The position numbers and the translations under genes were made by a program. The notes under the pieces were generated by a model. That model made no database searches. It was not told the DNA's origin and was given only the letters and a program-made list of their open reading frames with translations. A DNA stretch of 64,000 bases. Origin: Sphingosinicella humi. Its GTDB lineage: Bacteria > Pseudomonadota > Alphaproteobacteria > Sphingomonadales > Sphingomonadaceae. Shown here one piece after another: positions 9,401 to 21,108 of this stretch (positions are counted from its first letter, which is position 1; each line of letters begins with the position of its first letter). Where the stretch lies: contig NZ_QFFF01000001.1 of assembly GCF_003129465.1 (NCBI RefSeq), forward strand, positions 2,093,501-2,157,500. Direction: 5' to 3'.

Positions 9401-12125
9401 GATGCTGCAGGGCGAGCGCGACCTGGCGACGGTGTCGAACCTCATCATGTCGGAGCTCGCGCCGCTGGTGAACGCGCAATATGGCGTCTTCTACGTCGCG
9501 CGGAAGGAGGAGGACGAGACGGTCCTCGATCTCGTCGCGAGCTATGGCGCCGAAGCCAAGGACCAGCTAAAGCCGAGCTTCAAGCTGCGCGAAGGCCTTG
9601 TCGGCCAGGCCGCCGCCGACAAGCGGCCGTTGCTGCTGGAGAAGGTGCCGGGCGACTTCATCCGCATCGGCTCCGGCCTCGGCCATGCCAAGCCCGCCAA
9701 CGTCAACATCCTGCCCGCGCTGTTCGAGGACGATGTGAAGGCCGTGATCGAGCTGGCGTCGTTCAACGAGTTCAACGAGACCCACCAGAACTTCCTCGAC
9801 CAGCTGATGGAATCGGTCGGCATCGTCTTGAACACGATCGCCGCGACCATGCGCACCGAAGGGCTGCTGAAGCAGTCGCAGCTGCTGACGCAGGAGCTTC
9901 AGGCGCGGCAGACCGAGCTCACGACCAAGCAGGAAGAGCTGCACGCCACCAACGAAGAGCTTCAGGAGAAGGCGCAGCTCCTCGAGAATGAGAAGAAGCA
10001 GGTCGAGGCGAAGAATATCGAGATCGAGATGGCGCGGCGCGCGGTCGAGGAAAAGGCCGAGCAGCTCGCGCTGACGTCGAAATACAAGTCCGAGTTCCTC
10101 GCCAATATGAGCCACGAGCTGCGCACCCCGCTCAACTCGCTGCTCATCCTGTCGAAGCTGCTGGCCGACAACCCGCAGGGCAACCTCAACGAGAAGCAGA
10201 CCGAGTTCGCCCGGACGATCCACTCGGCCGGTTCCGACCTGTTGAACCTCATCAACGACATTCTCGATCTTTCGAAGATCGAGTCCGGAACCGTCTCGAT
10301 AGAGCTTGGCGACATGCCGGTGGTGAGCCTGAAGCAGCATATGGAACGGACCTTCCGCCAGTTGGCGGCGGACAAGGGCCTCGCCTTCGAAGTCGATTTC
10401 GATCCGAAGCTGCCCGCCGTCATCCGCACCGACGAGAAGCGGCTGCAGCAGGTGGCGCTGAACCTCCTCTCCAACGCCTTCAAGTTCACGTCGCACGGCG
10501 CCGTGACGTTGAGCGTGCGCAGCGTCACCAGCGGCTGGAGCGCCAATCATCCGGTGCTTCGTTCGGCGAACGGTGTCATCGCCCTGTCGGTCAGCGACAC
10601 CGGCATCGGCATCCCCGAGGACAAGCAGAAACTCATCTTCGAGGCCTTCCAGCAGGCCGACGGGACGACCAGCCGCAAATATGGCGGCACCGGCCTCGGC
10701 CTTTCGATCAGCCGCGAGATTGCGCGGCTCCTCGGAGGCGAGCTCTGCGTCCGGTCGCGGCCCGGCCAAGGCTCGACCTTCACGCTCTTCATCCCCCTGG
10801 AGGCCGGGTCGTCGAGCTCCACCGCGGCGATCGCCGGGCCGCCGGCGCTCCCCGATGAAACCGGCTCGGCCGGTCCGGCGGAGCTGACCGTCGACGTGGA
10901 GGTGGTCGACGATCGCGATGCGCTCGGCGACGAGCCCTTCGTGCTGATCGTCGAGGACGATCCGACCTTCGCCGCGATCCTTCTCGACCTGGCGCGCGGG
11001 ACCGGACTGAAGGGCGTTGTCTCCACGGCCGGCGCGGGCACGCTCGCCTTGGTACGCAAGCTGCAGCCGGACGCGATCACGCTCGACCTCGGCCTTTCCG
11101 ATATCGACGGCTTCGTCCTCCTGGACCTGTTGAAGCACGATCCGCAGACGCGGCACATACCGATCCACGTCATCTCCGGGGCTGACGAGGCCCAGGCGGT
11201 GGTCGGCATGGGCGCGTTCAGCGTCACCGCGAAGCCGGCCGACCATGAAGCGCTGTCCGGGATCTTTTCGGCCATCGCCGAGCAGGTGCGCCGCACGCCG
11301 CGCCGCCTGCTGATCGTGGGCGCCGCCGCCGATCGCAAGAAGATCGCGGCCGCCCTCGCCGGCGCAAATTTGAAGGTGGAGAGCGCCGCTTCGGTCGCCA
11401 AGGCGCAGGGCAGGCTCGATTCCGTCGACGGCATTGTCGTCGCGGCGGACAAGTCCGAGCAGGCGATCAAGGAGCTCACGTCGCTTCAGGCCAGCGGGAG
11501 CGAGGCGTCGGTCATCGTCCTTGCCAAGGCCGACGGCGAGCGCATGCGGACGATGCTGGAGCCGATGGCCGGCGCCCGGGCGCTCGAGATCGTGGATCGC
11601 GTCGATGCGCTGTCGGCGCGGGTCGGCGCCGTGCTGAGGCGCGGCCGTCGAGCCGGAGTCCCGACGTCCGCTCCGGCCGCGCGGGGCATTCCCGAGCTTG
11701 CCGGCGCCAAAATTCTCATCGTCGATGACGACATTCGGAACATCTACTCCCTTACAAGCGTCCTAGAGAGCTACGACGTGGAAGTGCTCCACGCGGAGCG
11801 CGGCAAGGAGGGGATTGCCATCCTCGATGAGACACCGGGCATCGATGTCGCCCTGATCGATATCATGATGCCGGAAATGGACGGCTATGAAACGATGCGG
11901 CAGATCCGGCAGCGGTCGGCGCTGGCCGAGGTGCCGCTTGTCGCGGTCACGGCCAAGGCGATGAAGGGCGATCGGCAGAAATGCCTCGACGCCGGCGCCT
12001 CCGACTATATCGCCAAGCCGGTCGACATCGAGCTGCTGCTCGCGCTCCTTCGGGTGTGGGTGGCGCGCGCGCGCGATCGCGCGGCGTCGGTCGCCTCCGG
12101 TTCATCGCAGAAGGCGGCGGAATAA
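6402..12125 (+). CDS. poly-HAMP hybrid histidine kinase with GAF and receiver domains
   Basis: Encodes 1907 residues. The GTG at 6402 is preferred over upstream starts because AAGGAG lies six bases before it. Domain order: about eleven HAMP-like units (residues 10-980), a GAF domain (about 995-1150), a coiled coil (1155-1230), HisKA with SHELRTPLN and phosphoacceptor His1238, HATPase with [10 protein letters not shown] and [12 protein letters not shown], a receiver (LDLGLSD, Asp1562), a degenerate receiver-like module (about 1630-1740) and a last receiver ([12 protein letters not shown], Asp1820). No membrane segment is visible, so it should be cytosolic. The layout resembles fungal group III (Nik1-type) kinases and their bacterial relatives; the stimulus is unknown. 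The next gene, a second hybrid kinase, follows closely and is probably co-transcribed. Confidence 0.93.
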   Translation: MNVETPRDFLDRRQLVSALKSLKRGDFTVRLPEDVPGLDSEIASLFNEVVGLNEQMTNEFKRLAVVVGKEGKIGQRGRVRGASGGWEEKLSAVNELIEDMVQPTIQVARVIGAVAKGDLSQTMTVEIDGRPLRGEFLRIGEVVNRMVEQLAAFAAEVTRVAREVGTEGKLGGQAKVQGVAGTWKDLTDNVNAMATNLTGQVRNIAEVTTAVASGDLSKKITVEVKGEILELKNTINTMVDQLNAFASEVTRVAREVGTEGKLGGQAQVPGVAGTWADLTNNVNLMADNLTGQVRNIAEVTTAVASGDLSKKITVEVKGEILELKNTINTMVDQLNAFASEVTRVAREVGTEGKLGGQAQVPGVAGTWADLTNNVNLMADNLTGQVRNIAEVTTAVASGDLSKKITVEVKGEILELKNTINTMVDQLNAFASEVTRVAREVGTDGKLGGQATVPGVAGTWADLTDNVNLMADNLTGQVRNIAEVTTAVARGDLSKKITVEVRGEILELKNTINTMVDQLNAFANEVTRVAREVGSEGKLGGQATVEGVAGTWKDLTDNVNAMAGNLTGQVRNIAEVTTAVASGDLSKKITVEVKGEILELKNTINTMVDQLNSFASEVTRVAREVGSEGKLGGQAKVEGVGGTWKDLTDNVNELAANLTGQVRNIAEVTTAVALGDLSKKITVDVKGEILELKNTINTMVDQLNSFASEVTRVAREVGTEGKLGGQAQVRGVAGTWKDLTDNVNLMADNLTGQVRNIAEVTTAVARGDLSKKITVDVKGEILELKNTINVMVDQLNAFAAEVTRVAREVGTEGKLGGQAKVPGVAGTWKDLTDNVNLMATNLTNQVRGIADVVTAVAQGNLKRKLTVDAKGEIAALAETINFMIETLSTFGDQVTNMAREVGVEGKLGGQARVPGAAGLWRDLTDNVNQLAENLTNQVRSIADVATAVTKGDLTRSIAVEASGEMAALKDNINEMIRNLKDQTLKNAEQDWLKTNLARFSRMLQGERDLATVSNLIMSELAPLVNAQYGVFYVARKEEDETVLDLVASYGAEAKDQLKPSFKLREGLVGQAAADKRPLLLEKVPGDFIRIGSGLGHAKPANVNILPALFEDDVKAVIELASFNEFNETHQNFLDQLMESVGIVLNTIAATMRTEGLLKQSQLLTQELQARQTELTTKQEELHATNEELQEKAQLLENEKKQVEAKNIEIEMARRAVEEKAEQLALTSKYKSEFLANMSHELRTPLNSLLILSKLLADNPQGNLNEKQTEFARTIHSAGSDLLNLINDILDLSKIESGTVSIELGDMPVVSLKQHMERTFRQLAADKGLAFEVDFDPKLPAVIRTDEKRLQQVALNLLSNAFKFTSHGAVTLSVRSVTSGWSANHPVLRSANGVIALSVSDTGIGIPEDKQKLIFEAFQQADGTTSRKYGGTGLGLSISREIARLLGGELCVRSRPGQGSTFTLFIPLEAGSSSSTAAIAGPPALPDETGSAGPAELTVDVEVVDDRDALGDEPFVLIVEDDPTFAAILLDLARGTGLKGVVSTAGAGTLALVRKLQPDAITLDLGLSDIDGFVLLDLLKHDPQTRHIPIHVISGADEAQAVVGMGAFSVTAKPADHEALSGIFSAIAEQVRRTPRRLLIVGAAADRKKIAAALAGANLKVESAASVAKAQGRLDSVDGIVVAADKSEQAIKELTSLQASGSEASVIVLAKADGERMRTMLEPMAGARALEIVDRVDALSARVGAVLRRGRRAGVPTSAPAARGIPELAGAKILIVDDDIRNIYSLTSVLESYDVEVLHAERGKEGIAILDETPGIDVALIDIMMPEMDGYETMRQIRQRSALAEVPLVAVTAKAMKGDRQKCLDAGASDYIAKPVDIELLLALLRVWVARARDRAASVASGSSQKAAE
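6850..8935 (+). repeat. seven near-identical 276-bp coding repeats (HAMP units)
   Basis: Inside the kinase gene a 276-bp (92-residue) unit recurs seven times in a row. Each contains [25 protein letters not shown] and ELKNTIN, and ends near GKLGGQA. For example the string GGTCCGCAAC falls at 7001 and again at 7277. Nucleotide identity is high enough that recombination could change the copy number. Flanking, more diverged units (GDFTVRL, GDLSQTM, GNLKRKL, GDLTRSI) bring the HAMP count to about eleven. Confidence 0.9.
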
Positions 12126-12134
12126 GCGTTGACG

Positions 12135-14234
<2,100 letters not shown>

Positions 14235-14252
14235 GGTGATCCGAGGGAGTGG

Positions 14253-14318
14253 TTCTCCGGCGAAAGCCGGGGTCCAGCGGCGCGGCGGAAGGACTGGGCC
14301 CCGGCTTTCGCCGGGGAA
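14253..14318. repeat. short family A inverted repeat (REPIN-like)
   Basis: Two inverted arms (CCGGCGAAAGCCGG and CCGGCTTTCGCCGG) separated by about 30 bases lie between convergent genes. It is a shortened form of the family A element and could act as a bidirectional terminator. Confidence 0.75.
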
Positions 14319-14321
14319 CTG

Positions 14322-15593
14322 CTACCCTCGATACCAGTCCCGGTTCAGCCGGCGCGCGGCGGTGAGATAGAGGGTCGCGGCGGCGAGATAGAAGGCGAGG
14401 CCGTAGATCATCGAGTAGCGGAGCGAATCCTCGCCATAGGTGGCCGCCATGCTGTCGGACATGAAGCCGAGGAACCAAGTGCCGAAGCCGATCCCGATCA
14501 GGTTGTTGACGAACAGGAAGATGGCCGAGGCGGTGGCGCGCATCTGCGGCGGCACGACCTGCTGGATCGCCGCTATCCCTGGTCCGAGCCAGGCGAGGGC
14601 GAGCGCGGTCGGCACGAGGAGCAGCAGGAAGGTGACGAGGAGCGACGGCGCGAACAGTCCGACCGCATAGAGCGGGATGGCGAGGAGGAAGCAATAGGCC
14701 GGGACGCGGGCATAGCCGCCCGGGTCGGTCGCGCCGGCCTTGTCGCCGAGCCAGCCGCCCATCCAGACGCCGGCGAGGCCGCCGATCAGGGCGATGGTGC
14801 CGTAGAAGAGGGAGCGGTCGACGAGATCGAGGCCATGGCTCCGCGCCAGGAAGGAAGGCAGCCAGAAGGCGAAGCCGTAGCCGATCACCGAGCTGCAGGC
14901 GGAGCCGAAGGAGAGCAGCCAGAAGCTCGGCTTTTTGGACAGGATGCGGCCGACCTGGGCGAGGCTCGCGGCCTCTTCGGTGCGGGCTTCGTCGAAACCG
15001 CCGCGGGGCGCCTCGGGAACGCCGAACTTGACCAGCGGCGCGAGGAAAAGGCCGGCGAGGCCGACGATGATGAAGGCGGCGCGCCAGTCGATGTTGCTGG
15101 CGATCCAGCCGCCGAAGAAGATGCCGAGCGCCGAGCCGATCGGAATGCCGAAGGAGAAGATGGCGAGCGCCCGCCCGCGCTGGTTCGGCGGGAAGCTGTC
15201 GGAGATGAGGGCGTAGGAGGGGGCGACGCCGCCCGCCTCGCCGACGCCGACGCCCATGCGGGCGAGGAAGAGCTGCCAGAAATTGCCGGCGAAGCCGCAC
15301 AGCGCGGTGAAGCCGCTCCACAGCGCCAGGCTTACCGAGATGATGGTGACCCGGCTCTTGCGGTCGGCGAGCCAGGCGATGGGGATGCCGAGGCCGGTGT
15401 AGAATAGCGCGAAGGCGAGCCCGCCCATCAGGCCGAGCTGGCCGTCGGTCAGGCCCAGGTCCTTCTTGATCGGCTCGGCGAGGATGCTGACGATCTGCCG
15501 GTCGAGGAAGTTGAAGATATAGGCGAGGAGCAGGATGGCAAGGACGCGGCGTCCGCTTGTCGCTGCCATCATCCTGCTCCCCGCCTTGTCCAT
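14322..15593 (-). CDS. MFS transporter, spinster-like
   Basis: Encodes 423 residues with the usual twelve hydrophobic segments of the major facilitator superfamily. The N-terminal half carries NFLDRQIVSILAEPIKKDLG and GIPIAWLADRKSRVTII, the charged loop between helices 2 and 3, and SFPPNQRGRALAIFS, typical of the spinster-like group common in sphingomonads. The ATG overlaps the stop of the TonB receptor gene (TGATG), indicating a shared transcript; an internal ATG at 15572 is an alternative start. The partner receptor suggests that the carrier moves the same compound across the inner membrane. The substrate cannot be told from sequence. Confidence 0.9.
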   Translation of the reverse strand: MDKAGSRMMAATSGRRVLAILLLAYIFNFLDRQIVSILAEPIKKDLGLTDGQLGLMGGLAFALFYTGLGIPIAWLADRKSRVTIISVSLALWSGFTALCGFAGNFWQLFLARMGVGVGEAGGVAPSYALISDSFPPNQRGRALAIFSFGIPIGSALGIFFGGWIASNIDWRAAFIIVGLAGLFLAPLVKFGVPEAPRGGFDEARTEEAASLAQVGRILSKKPSFWLLSFGSACSSVIGYGFAFWLPSFLARSHGLDLVDRSLFYGTIALIGGLAGVWMGGWLGDKAGATDPGGYARVPAYCFLLAIPLYAVGLFAPSLLVTFLLLLVPTALALAWLGPGIAAIQQVVPPQMRATASAIFLFVNNLIGIGFGTWFLGFMSDSMAATYGEDSLRYSMIYGLAFYLAAATLYLTAARRLNRDWYRG

Positions 15594-17938
15594 CAGAAGT
15601 TGTAGCCCACGGTCAGAAACACCTGCCGCGGCGCGCCGTAATAGGCGGTGAGGACGCCTTCCGCCCCCAGGGTCGGGCTGAAGCCCGGGCTTCCGTTGGG
15701 CAGGATGAACGCGCCCGTATCGGGGTTCTGCCGCAGGAAGTTGTAGCCCGACACGATATATTCCTTATCCGTCAAGTTCTTGCCGTGGAGGCCGATCGAC
15801 CAGCGGTCGTCATCGGCCGTCCAGACGATGCTGGCGTCCCACAAGGCATAGCCCGGCTGGTCGAGCATCGGCGTCGGCAGCTCGAACTGATGGGTCTTGC
15901 TCCGGTAGGAAAGCGTGCCGATGAGGTTCAGCATGCCCGCGCCCACCGGCGTGCCATAGTTGAGAGTGCCGCTCGCTGTCCATTTCGGCGTGTTCTGGAT
16001 CTCGCGCCGGTCGGCGACGTCGATGCCGCGGGCGTCGATGAACTGCTTGTAGTCGGCGTTGATGTAGCCGAGCGCCCAGTTGAAGCCGAGCGAGTCGCCC
16101 TGGGTCGCGAAATCCTCGGCGAGGCGGGCGGCGCCTTCGAACTCGATGCCCTGGAAGCGGGCCTTGCCGGCGTTGGTGGTGACGCCGATGAAGGTCTGCT
16201 GGCCGTTGATGACCGCACCGACCGAGCCCGGCACCTGCACGTCCTCATAATCGGCGTGGAAGGCGGCCAGGCTGAAGTTCAGGCGGCGGTCGAGAAGGCT
16301 CGCCTTCCAGCCGATCTCGTAGCTGTCGACGGTCTCCGGCTCGAACGACATGAAGTCGAACACCTCGTCGGCATCGACGGTGCCGTCGCCGTCGAGGTCC
16401 GGCGCCGCCGTGCTGACGCCGCGCGGATCGAAGCCGCCGCCCTTGAAGCCCTTGGAGTAGCTTGCGTAGAGATTGTGGTCCGGCGTCGGCTTGAAGCTGA
16501 TCGAGGCGCGGGGCGTGAATTCCTCGAAATCGGCGCTTCCCGTGAAGTCCGACTGGACGAGGAAGAGGGTGCCGCCGCCACCGAAGAAGGGCGATCCGCC
16601 GCCGATGAACACCTGGCGGAGGATGTCGGAGGTGCGCTCGTCCCAGGTGTAGCGTCCGCCGAGCGAGACGCTGAGCTGCTCGGTGAGATCGTAGGTGGCG
16701 TCGGCGAAGATCGCGAAGGTCTTGGTGTCGACGTCGCCGAAGGTGAGGGCGGTCACGGTGTTCGGCAGCCGGACGTCGAAGACGGTCTCGGCATTGGCAT
16801 CGAGATAATAGCCGCCGAGCAGGCCGGCGAGCCGGCCGTCGTCATAGACGAGCTGGATTTCCTGCGAGAGCTGGTCGTTTTTGTAGACCGCCGGCACGTC
16901 GACATCGACGGCGGGCAGGGCGTCGAAGTCGATCGGGCTGCCGCTCTCGTCGGCGCGCCAGGCGCTGATGCTGCGCAAGGTCAGCGTGTCCGACATCTCG
17001 ACGTCGAGATGGGCGCTGACCCCGCCGGCCTTCACCTTCTGCTCGGGATCGAGCAGGGCGCCGCGCGAATCGAACACGTCGTCGAGCACGGGCGTGCCGG
17101 AAACGAGGCCGGGGATGAGGCGATGGCCTCCGCGTGGATCGCTGCGGTCCTCGGTATAGTCGCCGGCGATCCTGAGCTCTACCGCGTCGCCGACGTCGAG
17201 CTCGGCGGCGAGGCGGCCGGCCCAGATGTCGCGGTTGTAATTGTCGAGGCCGGTGGTGAGGTTCTTGCCGAAACCGTCGCGGCTGAGACGGGCGGCGGTC
17301 GCGCCGACGCGGAAGGAGTCGGTGATCGGCGTGCTGAGGCCGACGATCAGATCGGCCTGCTCATAGGTGCCGAGCGTGGCGCGGACGCGCACGCTGGGGT
17401 CGTCCGGCAGGCGCGCCGTCACATATTTGACCGCGCCGCCGATGGTGTTGCGGCCGTAGAGCGTGCCCTGCGGGCCGCGCAGGATTTCGATCCGCTCGAC
17501 GTCGTAGATGTCGAGCAGCGCCGCCTGCGGGCGGTTGAGGTAGACGTCGTCGAGATAGATGCCGACGCCGGCCTCGAAGCCGGCCACCGGATCCTGCTGG
17601 CCGACGCCGCGGATGAAGGCGGTCAGCGTGTTGTTGGTGCCGCGCGAGGCTTCGAGCGTGACGTTCGGCGTGGTGTCGCTGATCTCGGTGATGTCGAGCG
17701 CGCCCTGCATGGCGAGCTCCTCGCCGCTATAGGCGGTCACGGCGATCGGCACGTCGAGCAGATTTTCCTCGCGCCGGCGGGCGGTGACGACGATGGTGTT
17801 GCCGGTCGCGGCCGGCTCCTCCACGGCGAGCGGCGCGTTTGCATCGGCGGTCTGCGCGGCGAGGGGGGCGGTGGCGGTGAGGGCGGCGACGGCGGTGCCG
17901 ATCCTGAGCGCCGTGAGGCTATATGTATTGCGGGCCAT
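15593..17938 (-). CDS. TonB-dependent outer membrane receptor
   Basis: Encodes 781 residues. A signal peptide (about residues 1-29, ending in PLAAQ) is followed by a TonB-box-like region, a plug domain with IYLDDVYLNRPQAALLDIYD and ILRGPQGTLYGRNTIGGAV, and a beta barrel that ends in the terminal aromatic motif VGYNF. The start at 17938 (MARNTYSLTALRIG) is chosen because it opens the signal peptide; the frame remains open further upstream but overlaps the hydrolase gene. It probably imports an aromatic or lipid-like compound, given the MFS carrier, hydrolase and acyl-CoA ligase next to it, but the ligand is unknown. Confidence 0.95.
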   Translation of the reverse strand: MARNTYSLTALRIGTAVAALTATAPLAAQTADANAPLAVEEPAATGNTIVVTARRREENLLDVPIAVTAYSGEELAMQGALDITEISDTTPNVTLEASRGTNNTLTAFIRGVGQQDPVAGFEAGVGIYLDDVYLNRPQAALLDIYDVERIEILRGPQGTLYGRNTIGGAVKYVTARLPDDPSVRVRATLGTYEQADLIVGLSTPITDSFRVGATAARLSRDGFGKNLTTGLDNYNRDIWAGRLAAELDVGDAVELRIAGDYTEDRSDPRGGHRLIPGLVSGTPVLDDVFDSRGALLDPEQKVKAGGVSAHLDVEMSDTLTLRSISAWRADESGSPIDFDALPAVDVDVPAVYKNDQLSQEIQLVYDDGRLAGLLGGYYLDANAETVFDVRLPNTVTALTFGDVDTKTFAIFADATYDLTEQLSVSLGGRYTWDERTSDILRQVFIGGGSPFFGGGGTLFLVQSDFTGSADFEEFTPRASISFKPTPDHNLYASYSKGFKGGGFDPRGVSTAAPDLDGDGTVDADEVFDFMSFEPETVDSYEIGWKASLLDRRLNFSLAAFHADYEDVQVPGSVGAVINGQQTFIGVTTNAGKARFQGIEFEGAARLAEDFATQGDSLGFNWALGYINADYKQFIDARGIDVADRREIQNTPKWTASGTLNYGTPVGAGMLNLIGTLSYRSKTHQFELPTPMLDQPGYALWDASIVWTADDDRWSIGLHGKNLTDKEYIVSGYNFLRQNPDTGAFILPNGSPGFSPTLGAEGVLTAYYGAPRQVFLTVGYNF

Positions 17939-17952
17939 GACGTCTCTCCTGT

Positions 17953-18792
17953 TCAAGCGGTTGTTGTTGGATGTTCGCGGACGCGCGGCAGGCTGGCGGC
18001 GAAGTCGCGGATCGCGCGGTTGAAAGGTCCCGGTTGCTCGAAATGCGGGCTGTGGCCGGAGTGGTCGAACCGGAGCGCGCGGGCATCGGGCAGCGCCGCT
18101 ACGAGATGATCGGCGGTGTCGGAGCCGTAGAGATGGCTCTCGGCCCCGTGGATGATGAGCGTCGGCTGGCAGATGCGGCCGAGGCGGGATCGGAAATCCT
18201 GCTGCACGAGCGACGACCAGAGCGCGCTGATGGCGCCGGCCTCGTTCTTTGCGAACTCCTCGCCGGCCCAGTGGGCGCTTTCGGCCAGCGCCTCGGCATT
18301 GGAGGCGGCGAAGATGGCCTGGCCTGCGGCATTGGCGAAGGTCGGGAAGTCGGCCTCGATCGCCCGCCGCCTTGCCTCGCAGGCGTCCTCGGAAAGCCCT
18401 AGTCGCCAGCTGTCGTCGTTCATGACGCGCGGAGTCATGTCGACGATGACCGCGCCCGCGAAGCGATCGGCGGCGGCGCCGGTCAGCACCTGCCAAAGGA
18501 CCGAGGCGCCGAGCGACCAGCCGACTCCGATCGCGTCCTCGAGGTCGAGCAATTCGACCAAAGCGGTGACGTCGCCGGCGAGCTGCTCGATGGTCGGCGC
18601 CTCGCCCGGCGATCGCGATTCGCCATGGCCGCGAAGATCGACCGCTATGAGGCGGAAGCTGTCGGCGAGTTCATGCTGGCGCTCGAAAAATCCGCGATGT
18701 GCCATGAGGCCGTGGAGCAGCAGCAAAGGCCGACCCTCGCCCATGTCGTCATAGGCGATCCGAGCGCCATCGGTTGCGGTGAAATACGGCAA
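17953..18792 (-). CDS. alpha/beta hydrolase
   Basis: Encodes 279 residues of a typical alpha/beta hydrolase. The oxyanion loop is LLLHGLMAHRG, the nucleophile elbow is GVGWSLGAS (serine in G-W-S-L-G), and the catalytic histidine is likely in RFDHSGHSPHFEQP. There is no signal peptide, so it should act in the cytoplasm, as an esterase, lactonase or C-C bond hydrolase. It lies 14 bases upstream of the TonB receptor gene on the same strand and is probably the first gene of that unit. The divergent TetR gene may control it. Confidence 0.9.
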   Translation of the reverse strand: MPYFTATDGARIAYDDMGEGRPLLLLHGLMAHRGFFERQHELADSFRLIAVDLRGHGESRSPGEAPTIEQLAGDVTALVELLDLEDAIGVGWSLGASVLWQVLTGAAADRFAGAVIVDMTPRVMNDDSWRLGLSEDACEARRRAIEADFPTFANAAGQAIFAASNAEALAESAHWAGEEFAKNEAGAISALWSSLVQQDFRSRLGRICQPTLIIHGAESHLYGSDTADHLVAALPDARALRFDHSGHSPHFEQPGPFNRAIRDFAASLPRVREHPTTTA

Positions 18793-18932
18793 GAACCCCT
18801 CCCCGGCGGCCCCTCTTCGGAAGCTCGCGGTCCCCGCTGCCTGCCACTAAGTGAAACATGAGTCAACGTTCAACTTGCCCCCACGCTTGCGCGAAGGTGA
18901 AAGTCCGTTCAAGTTCCTCTCCGGGAGGGGCC

Positions 18933-19553
18933 ATGTCCGATTTGAACCGAGCCAGCGCATCGGCCGACAAGACGCCGCGCACCGAGCGGGGGCGAAAGAC
19001 TCTGCGGCGGCTGCTCGAGGCGGCGGCCGAGGAATTCGGCGAGCGCGGCTATCATGAGGCGGCGATCACCGGCATCACGGGCCGGGCCGGCGTCGCGCTC
19101 GGCAGCTTCTACACCTATTTCGAGAGCAAGGAGGAGGTGTTCCGCGCGCTGGTGCGGGACATGAGCCGGGCGACGCGCGCCCATGTCGCCGAGGCGGTCA
19201 AGGACGCTCCCGACCGGATCGCGGCCGAGCGCATCGGCCTTACCGCCTTCATCGCCTTCGTCCGCCAGCATCGCGAGCTTTATCGGATCATCGAGGAAGC
19301 GCAGTTCGTCGCCGACGATGTCTATCGCGAGCATTATCGCACCTTCGTCGAGGGCTACCGCCGCAACCTGGCCGCCGCCGCGGCGCGGGGCGAGATCGTC
19401 GCCGGCGACGACGAGCCGCGCGCCTGGGCGCTGATCGGCATGAGCGTGTTCCTGGGCATGCGCTACGGCATCTGGGAGGAGGACCTGTCGCCGGCCGAAG
19501 TCGCCGATGCCGCGATTTCGCTGGTGGCGGAGGGCCTGAGAAAGCGCGGCTGA
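18933..19553 (+). CDS. TetR-family transcriptional regulator
   Basis: Encodes 206 residues. The DNA-binding domain occupies about residues 15-75 (TLRRLLEAAAEEFGERGYHEAAI, then the recognition helix region AGVALGSFYTYFESKEEVF). The C-terminal half is all helical and should bind an effector. The ATG at 18933 is preferred because a purine-rich GGGAGGGG lies just before it; an upstream in-frame start at 18858 gives an extension of low complexity. The stop overlaps the start of the acyl-CoA ligase gene (TGATG). It probably represses the ligase and the divergent hydrolase-receptor-carrier genes in the absence of a pathway acyl-CoA; this is inferred from family and position. Confidence 0.9.
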   Translation: MSDLNRASASADKTPRTERGRKTLRRLLEAAAEEFGERGYHEAAITGITGRAGVALGSFYTYFESKEEVFRALVRDMSRATRAHVAEAVKDAPDRIAAERIGLTAFIAFVRQHRELYRIIEEAQFVADDVYREHYRTFVEGYRRNLAAAAARGEIVAGDDEPRAWALIGMSVFLGMRYGIWEEDLSPAEVADAAISLVAEGLRKRG

Positions 19554-21025
19554 TGGTCGCCGACATTCCCGATCTCCTCGCCAAGAGAGCCGAACTGTCG
19601 CCGGACAAGATCGCGCTGGAGGAAGTGGCGACGGGGCGCTGCCTCACCTATGCCGAGTTGGACCGTCGCGCCGGGCAGGCGGCTTCGCTGATGGCGTCGC
19701 GGGGCGTGAAAGAGGGGGATCGCGTGGCGATCCTCTGTCGCAACCGCATCGCCTTTTTCGAGCTGCTGTTCGGCTGCGCCAGGCTGGGCGCGATCCTCGT
19801 CCCGCTCAACTGGCGGATGCCCGGTTTCGAGCTCCACCAACTGGTGGAAGATTGCTCGCCCAGCCTCCTGTTCGCGGGACGGGACGACAGGGCGTCGGTT
19901 GAAGCCCTCGCTATTCCGGCGATCGATCTCGACGGCGACTATGAAAGGATGCTGCACGCCTCGGCGCCAGGCCGCTGGCGCTCGCGCTGGCCGAGCGAGA
20001 GCATCTGGTATCTGATCTACACTTCAGGGACGACGGGCTGGCCGAAGGGCGTCATCTACAATTTCCGCATGGCGCTCGCGAACTACGTCAATATCGGCTC
20101 CGCCATCGACCTCAGGTCCAGCGACACGACGCTGACCTTCCTGCCGCTTTTCCACACCGCCGGGATCAATCTCCACAGCCTGCCGACGCTGTTCGCCGGC
20201 GGCCGCGTCGTCATCCTCGACGGGTTCGACGAAGAGGCGGTGGTGCGGCTGCTCGAGGAGCGGCGGCTCGATACTTTTTTCGCCGTGCCGACGGTCTATC
20301 AGGCGCTGCTCGATCATCCCCGCTTCGCTTCCGCTTCCCTCGACCATGTCCGCCACTGGGGCTGCGGCGGCGCGCCGCTGCCGGATTCGGTAGCAGAGCA
20401 GTATCGCGACCTTCGGGTCAGGATATGCAACGGCATGGGCATGACGGAGACGGGGCCTACCGCTTTCCTGATGAACCCGGCCGATGCCTGGGACCGGATC
20501 GGGTCGGTCGGCAAGCCGCAGCTCCTGTGCAGCGTGCGCATCGTCGACGAGGAGGGCCGCGACGTCAGGGACGACGAGGTGGGCGACCTGCTCTTCTCCG
20601 GCCCGGGCATCACGCCGGGCTACTGGAACGACGCGGAGACGACGCGCGCCGCCTTCACCGCCGACGGCTGGCTTCGCTCGGGCGATCTCGCCCGGCGCGA
20701 CGCGGACGGCTTCTATCATGTCGCCGGACGACGGAAGGAGATGTTCATTTCGGGCGGCGAGAATGTCTATCCGGTCGAGGTGGAGAATGTGCTCGCCGCG
20801 CATCCGGCCGTTGCCGAAGCCGCCGTGGTGCCGGTGCCCGACTCCAAATGGGGCGAGGTCGCGCGCGCCTTCATCGTCGCCGCCTCCGATGTGAGGCCGG
20901 CGCCGGAGGAGTTGCAGGCCTTCTGCCGGGCGCGCCTCGCCGCCTACAAGGTGCCGAGGAGCTTCCAATTCGTCGCCGACTTCCCGCGCACGGCGTCGGG
21001 CAAGATACGCAAGCACGCTTTGTAA
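19553..21025 (+). CDS. acyl-CoA ligase (AMP-forming)
   Basis: Encodes 490 residues of the ANL superfamily, which activates a carboxylic acid to an acyl-adenylate and then to the CoA thioester. Motifs are complete: the P-loop YTSGTTGWPKGVIYN, GMGMTETGP, the hinge region GWLRSGDLARRD, and the catalytic lysine near the C-terminus in TASGKIRKHAL. Signatures fit medium- to long-chain fatty or aryl acids rather than acetate. It is translationally coupled to the TetR gene in front, which suggests that the ligase product is the regulator's effector. The exact substrate is not evident. Confidence 0.92.
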   Translation: MVADIPDLLAKRAELSPDKIALEEVATGRCLTYAELDRRAGQAASLMASRGVKEGDRVAILCRNRIAFFELLFGCARLGAILVPLNWRMPGFELHQLVEDCSPSLLFAGRDDRASVEALAIPAIDLDGDYERMLHASAPGRWRSRWPSESIWYLIYTSGTTGWPKGVIYNFRMALANYVNIGSAIDLRSSDTTLTFLPLFHTAGINLHSLPTLFAGGRVVILDGFDEEAVVRLLEERRLDTFFAVPTVYQALLDHPRFASASLDHVRHWGCGGAPLPDSVAEQYRDLRVRICNGMGMTETGPTAFLMNPADAWDRIGSVGKPQLLCSVRIVDEEGRDVRDDEVGDLLFSGPGITPGYWNDAETTRAAFTADGWLRSGDLARRDADGFYHVAGRRKEMFISGGENVYPVEVENVLAAHPAVAEAAVVPVPDSKWGEVARAFIVAASDVRPAPEELQAFCRARLAAYKVPRSFQFVADFPRTASGKIRKHAL

Positions 21026-21108
21026 CGACGCAGGCGCGCCTGCCGCCTGCCAGGCCAGGCTGTATCGAAAGGCTCGCCCGCGCCTTTCTCGGCTGATATC
21101 CGCGAGCC

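Noticed and set aside
6246-9479. Very long open frame (over 1000 codons) on the minus strand opposite the HAMP kinase
   Set aside because: It is a shadow of the GC-rich, repeated kinase sequence: its residues (many His, Gly, Arg) follow the coding strand's codon pattern and have no family signature.
15557-18109. Long plus-strand frame opposite the TonB receptor gene
   Set aside because: Composition is that of an antisense shadow; the receptor on the minus strand has signal peptide, plug and barrel end.
17939-18496. Extended start of the TonB receptor inside the hydrolase gene
   Set aside because: The hydrolase in another frame has intact catalytic motifs, and the receptor's signal peptide begins at 17938.
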